From: Gambelia wislizenii
Lineage: Eukaryota; Chordata; Lepidosauria; Squamata; Crotaphytidae
Assembly: GCA_030847615.1 (NCBI GenBank)
Contig: JAUMIR010000001.1
Coordinates: 183,601,001 to 183,665,000 of the forward strand
DNA length: 64,000 nucleotides
Reading direction: 5' to 3'
Shown: positions 56,301 through 64,000 of the stretch, piece by piece
Layout: the number at the start of each line of letters is the position of its first letter
Numbering within the stretch: the first letter of the stretch is position 1
Translations under genes and position numbers: made by a program
Notes under the pieces: model-generated
Seen by the model: the letters and a program-made list of their open reading frames with translations, nothing else
The model's database searches: none
What the model was told of the DNA's origin: nothing

Positions 56301-57664
56301 TATAATCATAATCACTGGCCATTCTGGCAGAGGAATTCAGGGAACGGTAGCCCATAAAGGCAACTTTCCTATTTTTTTGTCCCACAAAGAGTTTAGCTCC
56401 CACCTATATAACCAGAAGGTTGTTGGAACATCAAAAGAACAGTGGTGCCCTTGAAACCAATACCTCTGATTATCACACTATTAAAAATAAGGAGTGATGG
56501 CTAATTGTTTGCTTTGCACAAGAGAACAGAGTGGCTCTGCTGACATTGCACACAATAATGAAATCAGCACAAAAGCCTTTTGGGGAGAAACAAGTGCTTT
56601 CAAAATCCATTACGTATACATGAGACAGGCATACCGGCTGCCACCATTTGTATGAAAAGACAGTTTTGCTTTAAGTGTGTAGTGAAAGATGAAATACCTG
56701 CTTTCTTGCCCTGACAGTGGGTCCTAAGCCTTTCAGGTGGTATCTGATCACCACTGTATACTCAAGAGAAGGTTTGTGTTCCTTATTCCAGTCACACTGA
56801 TACAACAACAAAAATAATCTGCATGCAAAGGCATGTTTTCATATACCAAAATCAACTAGTCACAGGTGCACAATAAGCTTCTATGCCGACAGAGAACATC
56901 ATGTCCATAGAAGGGCTAACATCTGCCTAGACACATACACATGCACACGTGCGCACACACACACAGAAGCAAGCTGATATTGAATTGGTAAACTGATTTT
57001 TACAGAATAAAAGTAAGTAATCTGTTTCACCTAACCCTCTCCGAACGTGGGGACCTCTAAGCAGAAAAGTGGGTGTTCAAAATTTTGAAAATAAGTAACA
57101 TAAATGCCATTATCACTGTCCTCAGCCACAAAAACTGACTGTAGTTACAATATTTAATGCTCACTTTTTATAGATTAGATACCATGCTGCAATTAGCAGC
57201 TTTAATGTTCAGCCTTGAAGAATATTTTTTTTGTCAGTATGCACCAGTTGGAAAGTTGCTTTTCCACTCAGCTTTTCATTTTCTGATTCTGCCTTTCTTC
57301 TCTCCAGCCCCCACCAAAATCAGGAGAAATAGCTCTGGAATTTGGGACATCATCTCATGCCAGCTGCATGAAGTGTTTCCTCCAGATTGAATGCTAGTGG
57401 CTGCGCTTTATGTCCAATTCAGATCCATTCTTTCAGCTCTGTTCCTCCAGATTCTACACACTGAGCGATGGTCTAAACATGAAGCTGGTTGCACCCAGTA
57501 CTGAATCAACCAGTTTTTCAAAGGCAAAGGATAATTGATATACATTTACAATTATTATCTCACAATATAATTCTATTATTTCAGTGGTCTGGATAGCAAC
57601 ATGATTGTTGAATAGACAAAGGTAGCCATGTGGTTGAAAGGAAAGGGAAATGCTTGTCTAATCA
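56301..57664. other. No recognisable gene
   Basis: CA-rich microsatellite at about 56935-56965; nothing else identified. Confidence 0.4.
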
Positions 57665-57902
57665 AGTTTTTAATACGTGCCTTCAAGTTGTTTCAGACTT
57701 ATGGCAACCCTAAGGAGAGCCTATCATGGGAGTTTCTTGGCAAGACTTGTTCAGAAGGCGTTTGCCATCACCCTCCTCTGAGGCTGCGAGAGTATGACTT
57801 GTCCACGGTCATCCAGTGGGGTTCCATGGCCAAGTGGGGGTTCGAACTCTGGTCTCCAGAGTCATAGTCCAATGCTCAAACCACTACACCACACTGGCTC
57901 TC
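57665..57902 (-). mobile_element. Sauria-type tRNA SINE, minus strand
   Basis: Reverse order: GTGCCTTCAAGTTGTTTC, CAGACTTATGGCAACCCTAA (BovB-like tail), CCTATCATGGGAGTTTCTTG, then GGGGTTCGAACTCTGGTCTC (B-box complement) and GCTCAAACCACTACACCAC (A-box complement). The best preserved copy of this SINE here. Confidence 0.9.
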
Positions 57903-58384
57903 CATCTAACTAAGATAATGTTGTATATTTGTTATTTTAATATAAAATTTTAGAATTCAGGTAGATTTTATATCCAGATAGCACACACTTTCATTAAAAA
58001 TGCAAGGCAAAACTTTATATAGGCCATAAGGATTTTTGAGAAGTATTCCTAGCATCTGAAAATCAATTAACAATGATTCAGCAGATAAAACTCCTGAAGG
58101 TAAACAATGAGCAAAAATCGCATCCTAACATAAGGATTGCTGGGAGGGTTAGATTTCTTACAATGCTGCAATTTAGAGGTTTCACCTACAAATGACAACT
58201 TTTTGTTTAATTCATCACTAGTCCAAATGTTTCTTACCTAACTTTGAGAATTGCACTAGAGGGCTAAAAGGATAAATAATTACAGTATTAATCAATTCAG
58301 CCAAAGTGCATATTGATTGACTCATAACAACCTTGCCCTGGTCGCACAGCTCTGGTGGATATGATCATGTGAAAAGAGTTTGGC

Positions 58385-58411
58385 AATATATATATATATA
58401 TATATATATAT
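58385..58411. repeat. (TA)n microsatellite
   Basis: About 13 TA units. Confidence 0.95.
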
Positions 58412-58802
58412 TCTTTTACCGAAATGTAAACATTTTTTCTCAAAAATGTACTTATTTTATTCAGAGAAGGGTATATCAATTTTTTAAAAAAAACAGTGTG
58501 TGATAGTGTATAACAACATATACATTTTTAAAAATAAATGTTGTAATCCTGTTGATTGATTGTTAAGGTAAATGCAACATGGGACATACAGTGAAAGCAA
58601 AAAAATATGTATGTGAAAGTCACAATGACTAAGCAAGAGCCATTATGAAGCTACACAGGTGAAACTGCTAATGTAATCTAGAAGTCCTGAGAGCCAAGGA
58701 CAGAGGTACTGAATGCAGAATGGAAAACCTGAGAATCATTAAGTGTACAAGGTGAAATGTTGAAATACATGGGTTGGTCTTAAGTATGGGTGGAACTACG
58801 TG

Positions 58803-58877
58803 GACCAATCAGAATGGAAGTACACACCCACTGGGTGGAAACTAACTAGTGGGTGGTGATAAACAATGGCTATAAAA
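58803..58877 (+). promoter_or_regulatory. LTR promoter: CCAAT box and TATA box
   Basis: ACCAATCAGA followed about 60 bases later by TATAAAA, preserved unchanged in the 3' LTR. This would drive the element's RNA from about 58900. Confidence 0.6.
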
Positions 58878-58991
58878 TTGCAATGTTTGCCAATGTATTG
58901 TGGTTGAGTAGAGGTGGAGTAGTTTGGAGATACTGTGGAGTAGTGTGTAGAGATTGTGATTTGTTGACCATATAGTATATTTATATAGAAG

Positions 58992-58997
58992 AATAAA
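58992..58997 (+). terminator. LTR polyadenylation signal AATAAA
   Basis: AATAAA downstream of the TATA box, also present in the 3' LTR, where it would end the transcript. Confidence 0.6.
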
Positions 58998-59236
58998 GTA
59001 GGTTTTATATAAAACTACTGAGTTGCCTGAGTGAATCCTGGAGACATTTTGGGGACACCTGGAGAAGAGTGAGAAGGCTTGGAGAGTTTGTCAGGATCTT
59101 CAGCCTATTCTCTGAAACTCTGCTGCTTTGGAGAAAAGCATTAACCACTGATCTAAGCTGGTTGGCTCTGCTGCATAACAAGGTGGTGAGTTTGAGCCAG
59201 AGGTGAAGAGCTACAACTCCCATCATCCTTGACAAG

Positions 59237-59250
59237 GGTTATGTGCCCAG
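59237..59250 (+). promoter_or_regulatory. Primer-binding site: half-tRNA initiator Met
   Basis: GGTTATGTGCCCAG, two bases after the LTR end. Complement of the initiator tRNA-Met anticodon arm with one mismatch (T for G at the eighth base). Same site as in copia element 1, although the LTRs are unrelated. Confidence 0.78.
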
Positions 59251-59452
59251 TTACTATAGCACCCAGCATCCACAGAAGCTTAAAGTTCCAGAGAGTGGAA
59301 GAAAGCTTTGTGGACGATAGATCAGAGCAAGCTGTTTGTGCTGCACTGATAAGCCTCGGAAGTAAATCATTTTGTGTTTTGCTTAAGCCCAGACGGGTCG
59401 GCTGTGCATACTCAGAAGGACTGTGTCAAATTGAGTCACTGCACAAATCAAG

Positions 59453-61378
59453 ATGGAAATTCTAAAGTTTAGTAAATTAAATAGAAACAACTACTCTACC
59501 TGGAGGATTTATGCCCAATCTCTACTAGTAAAGGAAGGTCTGTGGTCAACAGTTGAAACAGGGCTGGCAGCCGATGCTGATGAAGCCACTCAAGAGAGAG
59601 ATAGTAAAGCAAAAGCCTGTCTTTATCTCATGCTTGAAGAAGACTTAATTAATGACGTCAGAGATAAAACGTCCGCCAAGGATGTGTGGGATACCTTGCA
59701 GAGATTACACACTCCTTCAACTGCTTTTGCAAAAATGCTATGGTCTAAAAGAATATACAGGCAAAAGATGGCTAAAGGGCAGTGTGTGATAGAACATTTA
59801 AAAATAATGCAAGATTTATTTGTGCAAGCTGAACTGAGGGGAGTGCAAATTAGCAAAGAGCAGCAATGCTACATTTTAATAGAATCGCTAGACTCTTCGT
59901 GGGACAACATAACGAACAGCCTGCAAAACCTGCCAGAAGCTGAGCTTAATAGAGACGTAATTGTGGCCAGAATACTGGAAGAGAACCAGAGAAGAATGTC
60001 TGAGCAGGGTGACTCAGCAAGCTTAAAGACTATGCCAAAACAACAAACAACTCCTGACTGGCGAATGCAGGAGGAAGCAGCCTCTACAAGGGAGCAACGG
60101 AGGTGCTTTTATTGTAAGAAGATTGGTCATCTGCAGAGACATTGTAAACATTTTGCAGCTGAGAGACGCAAGCAAGCAGAGAGCAGATGGCAGCCGCGGC
60201 AGTATCAAAAACAGTCCAGACCTCCATTTTTGAGGGACAGTGGTAATAAAAAGGGGTTTGCAACCATGATTAAGGAAAAACAAAATGCAAATTCTAAATG
60301 GCTAGTTGATTCAGGAGCCTCATCTTCGATGTGTAATGATATAAATTTGATAAGTAATAGAAAATCAGCTAATGTAAATGCTGTAGTTTTGGCTGATGGG
60401 AAAGAGCTAAGTACTGTAAATCAAATGGGTACTGTGTACATTCCAGGGCTAAAAGAGAATTTTAATGATGTCTTACATGTAAAGGAGTTAGAAAATAATT
60501 TGTTATCAGTAAGCAGATTAACAGAAAGAGACTACACAGTCATCTTTGAAAAGAACATGTGTAAGATAAAACTGAATGGGGAATTGCGTGGCATAGGTTT
60601 GAAAAAGGACAAACTTTATTATTTGGAGGACAATATTGATAGCTACAGGGTTGAAGAAGCTAATAACATAGAAAATATTCCAATCCACAAAGACTGCATA
60701 CATGAGCTTCACAGAAAATTTGGTCATGCGAGCTTCAAATGTTTAAAGAATTTAATCAGTATGTGTCCAGATTTAAAAGTTACTGAATGCAAAAACCACT
60801 TAGATTGTACGGTATGTCACCAGGTAAAGGTCAGAGCATTTCCAGTAGCTAAGAAAACAAAAAGAATTGCTCAAAGACCATTTCAGTATGTACATGCAGA
60901 TGTCGCCCAAGCTAATTGCTTGTCCTTAGGGGGAAGCAAGTATTTCCTAGTAATTGTTGATAGGTATACAAGGTTTGCATTTGTGAGAATAATGAAAAAC
61001 AAATCTGATGCTGGGCAAAGTTTAAAAGCATGGGTAAGAATGGTGGAAAGACAATTTGATAGCAGAGTAGGCACCATCATTACTGATAGAGGAGGAGAAT
61101 TTTTAAATAATCAATTGTTTAACTGGTTTCAAAAGGTGGGAATAAGGCATGAAACTACAAACCCTGCTTGTCCTAGTGAGGATGGGTTAGCAGAGAAGAA
61201 AATACAAGATATAAAAAGAATTACTGCTTGTATGATGGCAGATGCAGGGGTGAAAGATAGTTTTTGGGCAGAAGCAACTTTGACTGCAATACATATCAGT
61301 AACAGATTGTATCATTCAGAAATTGAAGAATTCCCTATAGGGTATTGTATGGGAGAATGCCAAATTACAAGTACTTAA
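59453..61378 (+). CDS. Copia element 2 gag-protease-integrase polyprotein
   Basis: 641 codons from the ATG in MEILKFSKLNRNNYSTWRIY, the usual copia gag start (L-N-x-x-N-Y-x-x-W), 218 bp after the LTR. Gag helices to about residue 200, CCHC knuckle at 218-231 (CFYCKKIGHLQRHC), aspartic protease DSGA at 286-289, integrase zinc finger beginning at about 417 (HELHRKFGH ... CTVC), and DDE core D483 (HADV), D545 (TDRGGEF), E581 (GLAEKK), spacing D-x35-E. The frame ends prematurely after FPIGYCMG. Homology continues in the next phase (YGRMPNYKYLRVFG), so a single-base change has split a normally continuous gag-pol. Gag packages RNA; protease matures the polyprotein; integrase inserts the cDNA. Confidence 0.94.
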   Translation: MEILKFSKLNRNNYSTWRIYAQSLLVKEGLWSTVETGLAADADEATQERDSKAKACLYLMLEEDLINDVRDKTSAKDVWDTLQRLHTPSTAFAKMLWSKRIYRQKMAKGQCVIEHLKIMQDLFVQAELRGVQISKEQQCYILIESLDSSWDNITNSLQNLPEAELNRDVIVARILEENQRRMSEQGDSASLKTMPKQQTTPDWRMQEEAASTREQRRCFYCKKIGHLQRHCKHFAAERRKQAESRWQPRQYQKQSRPPFLRDSGNKKGFATMIKEKQNANSKWLVDSGASSSMCNDINLISNRKSANVNAVVLADGKELSTVNQMGTVYIPGLKENFNDVLHVKELENNLLSVSRLTERDYTVIFEKNMCKIKLNGELRGIGLKKDKLYYLEDNIDSYRVEEANNIENIPIHKDCIHELHRKFGHASFKCLKNLISMCPDLKVTECKNHLDCTVCHQVKVRAFPVAKKTKRIAQRPFQYVHADVAQANCLSLGGSKYFLVIVDRYTRFAFVRIMKNKSDAGQSLKAWVRMVERQFDSRVGTIITDRGGEFLNNQLFNWFQKVGIRHETTNPACPSEDGLAEKKIQDIKRITACMMADAGVKDSFWAEATLTAIHISNRLYHSEIEEFPIGYCMGECQITST

Positions 61379-63417
61379 GGGTTTTTGGACAATTTGCTCA
61401 TGTTTACACACCTGCTTGTTTCAGGAGGAAAGGAGAACCCAAAAGCAAAAGGCTTAGGTTTTTGGGGTATTCTGGAAATAGCTACAAGTTTCATTTGGAT
61501 GGAAAACAAGTGCAGTATTCTAGGTCTGCAAATTTTGAGAGACATGCTGGTTGGGACAAACTGCATGCCAATAAAGAAGTGTTTTTGAGATTAGGGAGTT
61601 CAAATGAGTCAGAATCACAAACTGAACCAACCTCAGGAAATGGAGGGGTTTCAGTTAAGCAGGAAGCATCACCTAGCAGCAGTGGTAGTTCTTCCAATGA
61701 TGAGATAGCATCTAGGCCTACTACTACTCGAATGACTGAAGATAAGAGATTTAGTCATAGAACTACAACTCCTAGTAGAGAAAGTGAGGATGAAAGAGAC
61801 AGAACAGCAGATTTTATTCCCAGGCGTAGTCATAGAGTTAGAAAGCCTCCAGATAGGTTTGTTGTAACAAAGGCAAGAGCCTGTTTAGCAGTAGAAGAGC
61901 CTGAAAGTTTTGAAGAATTGGAAAGTTATTCTAGTGAAGAACAGGAAAAATGGTTTGATGCAATGGATAATGAGTTTGGTTGCCTGGTAAATAAAGATGT
62001 TTTTGAAATTGTTGACAGACCCAAAGACAAGAAAGTAATTGGTTGTAAATGGGTATACAAAAGGAAAGAAATGCCAGATGGAAGTATCAAATATAAAGCT
62101 AGGTTAGTGGCTAAGGGTTTTGCACAACAGCAGTATGAGAACTATGATAAGACATATTCTCCAACTGCAAAGCCAGAAAGTCTGAGAATGATTCTAGCTG
62201 TAGCAGTAAAAAGGAATTTAGTTGTAGAACATTTTGATTTTGAGACAGCTTACTTGAATGCGGTCTTGGATGAAGAAATATTTATGGAACAGCCACAAGG
62301 TTTCGAAGAAAATGGTAGTCAGAGAGTATATAAATTAAAGAAAGCGTTGTATGGTTTAAAACAAAGTGCCAGAGCATGGAATCTGTGCATCAATGATGAG
62401 CTAGTTAAGCTAGGTTACAAGAGGAGCATTGCAGATGCTTGTGTTTATACAAAAGGAGACATAGTATTAGTGATTTATGTAGATGATTTGTGTGTAGCAG
62501 CAAAGTCAAAACAGGAAATTGAGTCAGTAAAAAGAGAATTGTCTAAGAAGTTTGTTTTGAAGGACTTAGGTGTATTGAAGTCTTATTTAGGTATTTGTGT
62601 TGAATGGACAGAAGAAGGACATTGTTTATTAAGTCAGAGAAATAAAATTGAAAGACTGATTGAAAAGTGTGGATTACAGAATGCAAAAATAGTAAGAGCT
62701 CCAATGACAACTGGTTTTGTGTCTGAGAAAACAACTAGAGCGTTTGAGGACAAGAGTCTCTTCAGAAGTATAATAGGATCTTTACAATTCATATCTTGTC
62801 ACACCAGACCAGACATTTCTTATGATGTAAATGTATTGTCTAGAAGGGTTAATGATCCAAAAATTGAAGACTGGACAGCGGTAAAACATTTATTGAGATA
62901 TTTGAAAGGAACCTTAGATAGGAAATTGATTATAAGAAGCAGTAGTTCAGATCTAGATTGTTATGTAGACAGTTCATTTGCATCAGAATTAGGAGACAAG
63001 AAGTCAGTTACAGGAATGATAATTAAATATAGTGAAAGTCCAATAGTTTGGAGAAGTAGAAAACAAACTAATGTAGCGTTAAGCACGACGGAAGCAGAAT
63101 TCGCTGCTTTGAATGAGATAGTAAATGAGGTACAGTGGATTAAGCAATTGCTAAATGATTTAAATGAAAGTTACAAGATACCAGTGGAAATTCTGGAAGA
63201 TTCACAGTCATGTATAGCGATGGCTGAAACTGAAAGTTTGAAGAACAGAACAAAATATGTTGGTGTAAGATATCAAAATGTGCGAGACATGGTTCAGAAG
63301 GGTGAAATAGAATTGAGATATATAGAAACACAACACAACATAGCAGATTTGTTCACAAAAGCATTGACAGCAGAAAAACATGAAAGGCTGACACAAATGG
63401 TTGGAATGACATTGTAA
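61345..63417 (+). CDS. Copia element 2 integrase C-terminus, RT and RNase H
   Basis: 690 codons; the first codon is TTG in the overlap with the previous frame, so it is not a natural start. Integrase tail YKYLRVFGQFAHVYTP and GKQVQYSRSANF; Ser/Thr-rich linker with SHRVRKPPDRF; RT from about residue 215: CKWVYKRKEMPDG, YKARLVAKGFAQQQY, FDFETAYLNAVLDEE, YKLKKALYGLKQSARAWN, and the catalytic YVDD at 378-381. RNase H: CYVDSSFASELG, LSTTEAEFAALNE, EDSQSCIAMAE and HNIADLFTKAL. All RT and RNase H catalytic residues are present. It ends 31 bp before the 3' LTR. Confidence 0.94.
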   Translation: MYGRMPNYKYLRVFGQFAHVYTPACFRRKGEPKSKRLRFLGYSGNSYKFHLDGKQVQYSRSANFERHAGWDKLHANKEVFLRLGSSNESESQTEPTSGNGGVSVKQEASPSSSGSSSNDEIASRPTTTRMTEDKRFSHRTTTPSRESEDERDRTADFIPRRSHRVRKPPDRFVVTKARACLAVEEPESFEELESYSSEEQEKWFDAMDNEFGCLVNKDVFEIVDRPKDKKVIGCKWVYKRKEMPDGSIKYKARLVAKGFAQQQYENYDKTYSPTAKPESLRMILAVAVKRNLVVEHFDFETAYLNAVLDEEIFMEQPQGFEENGSQRVYKLKKALYGLKQSARAWNLCINDELVKLGYKRSIADACVYTKGDIVLVIYVDDLCVAAKSKQEIESVKRELSKKFVLKDLGVLKSYLGICVEWTEEGHCLLSQRNKIERLIEKCGLQNAKIVRAPMTTGFVSEKTTRAFEDKSLFRSIIGSLQFISCHTRPDISYDVNVLSRRVNDPKIEDWTAVKHLLRYLKGTLDRKLIIRSSSSDLDCYVDSSFASELGDKKSVTGMIIKYSESPIVWRSRKQTNVALSTTEAEFAALNEIVNEVQWIKQLLNDLNESYKIPVEILEDSQSCIAMAETESLKNRTKYVGVRYQNVRDMVQKGEIELRYIETQHNIADLFTKALTAEKHERLTQMVGMTL

Positions 63418-63439
63418 GACACATACAATATTTTATTTC

Positions 63440-63448
63440 GGAGGGGAT
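63440..63448 (+). promoter_or_regulatory. Polypurine tract of copia element 2
   Basis: GGAGGGGAT directly before the 3' LTR; primes plus-strand DNA. Similar to AAGGAGGGG in copia element 1. Confidence 0.85.
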
Positions 63449-64000
63449 TGTTAAGGAAAATGCAACATGGGACATACAGTGAAAGAAATAAAAGATGTAT
63501 GTGAAAGTCACAATGACTAAGCAAGAGCCATTATGAAGCTACACAGGTGAAACTGCTAATGTAATCTAGAAGTCCTGAGAGCCAAGGACAGAGGTACTGA
63601 ATGCAGAATGGAAAACCTGAGAATCATTAAGTGTACAAGGTGAAATGTTGAAATACATGGGTTGGTCTTAAGTATGGGTGGAACTACGTGGACCAATCAG
63701 AATGGAAGTACACACCCACTGGGTGGAAACTAACTAGTGGGTGGTGATAAACAATGGCTATAAAATTGCAATGTTTGCCAATGTATTGTGGTTGAGTAGA
63801 GGTGGAGTAGTTTGGAGATATTGTGGAGTAGTGTGTAGAGATTGTGATTTGTTGACCATATAGTATATTTATATAGAAGAATAAAGTAGGTTTTATATAA
63901 AACTACTGAGTTGCCTGAGTGAATCCTGGAGACATTTTGGGGACACCTGGAGAAGAGTGAGAAGGCTTGGAGAGTTTGTCAGGATCTTCAGCCTATTCTC
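63449..64000 (+). repeat. 3' LTR of copia element 2 (partial)
   Basis: 552 of an expected 674 bases; the window ends inside it. Nearly identical to the 5' LTR; most differences cluster in the first 50 bases. The target duplication (left flank TTGAT, 58556-58560) cannot be tested. Confidence 0.95.

Larger units (their letters stand above)
58561..59234 (+). repeat. 5' LTR of copia element 2
   Basis: 674 bp, TGTTAAGG ... CTTGACA. Contains a CCAAT box (ACCAATCAGA, about 58803), TATAAAA (58871-58877) and AATAAA (58992-58997) in promoter-to-polyadenylation order, so U3, R and U5 can be placed roughly. The end is set by the CA two bases before the primer site. Confidence 0.9.
58561..64000 (+). mobile_element. 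Ty1/copia LTR retrotransposon 2, young, cut by window end
   Basis: 5' LTR 58561-59234, primer site 59237-59250, gag-protease-integrase 59453-61378, RT-RNase H 61345-63417, polypurine tract 63440-63448, and 3' LTR 63449 to beyond 64000. The 552 visible bases of the 3' LTR differ from the 5' LTR at only about six positions. The order integrase-RT-RNase H is that of copia. Its LTRs share no obvious sequence with copia element 1, so this is a different family. The only obvious coding defect is one phase change in the integrase C-terminus. Confidence 0.96.

Noticed and set aside
57780..57902. tRNA gene
   Set aside because: A- and B-box-like sequences are there, but no cloverleaf closes and the BovB-like SINE tail follows.
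61345..61378. Programmed -1 frameshift in copia 2
   Set aside because: No canonical slippery heptamer or clear downstream structure, and the homology break lies upstream of the overlap. An indel is simpler.
1..64000. CRISPR array, phage, toxin-antitoxin or other prokaryote-type system
   Set aside because: No regularly spaced repeats and no bacterial gene layout; the content is that of a vertebrate genome.

Overview
This window reads as a transposon-rich intergenic or intronic segment of a squamate reptile genome (lizard or snake). The evidence is the combination of CR1, BovB/RTE, L2 and L1 LINEs, a Penelope-like fragment, tRNA-derived SINEs and 5S-rRNA-derived SINEs whose 3' tails resemble BovB (the Sauria and 5S-Sauria type), hAT, Tigger and PIF-like MITEs, Helitron-like elements and Ty1/copia LTR elements. 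I find no host protein-coding exon, functional tRNA or rRNA gene, CRISPR array or bacterial-type operon. Almost every long open frame belongs to a retroelement or is the antisense shadow of one.

Layout, left to right. Positions 1-1605 are the endonuclease/RT part of a CR1 (minus strand), cut by the window edge. From 1.6 to 13.7 kb there are scattered SINEs, three copies of a MITE family with GGAGATTATCAGAC ends, a BovB fragment (4283-5575) split by a PIF-like MITE with a CTA target duplication, and a Penelope-like 3' end (11295-11722) abutting a Helitron-like 3' end. From 13.7 to 22 kb there is a nest: a MITE is split by a CR1, which is itself split by a second CR1, followed by a decayed but nearly full-length L1 (about 16467-21980, minus strand, AT-rich). 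From 22 to 33 kb there are hAT and Tigger MITEs, an open 213-codon LINE ORF2 C-terminus (26762-27403), and a 5S SINE opened by a 14-bp-flanked insertion that also exists 1.1 kb away.

32989-37274 is a complete-bounded Ty1/copia element on the minus strand. It has 413/414-bp LTRs and a GTTTA target duplication, but the RT core is deleted. From 37 to 58 kb there are more MITEs, two Helitron-like copies with similar ends, an L2 fragment (43505-45215), and a 398-bp near-perfect palindrome with a 5-bp target duplication (53189-53586). 58561-64000 is a second, different copia element on the plus strand, young and almost intact (LTRs about 99% identical), cut by the window edge inside its 3' LTR.

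The most interesting biology is the pair of unrelated-LTR copia elements. Both carry a primer-binding site matching the anticodon arm, not the 3' end, of initiator tRNA-Met, which is the half-tRNA priming arrangement known from Drosophila copia. The newer copy has all catalytic motifs and one apparent frameshift in integrase.
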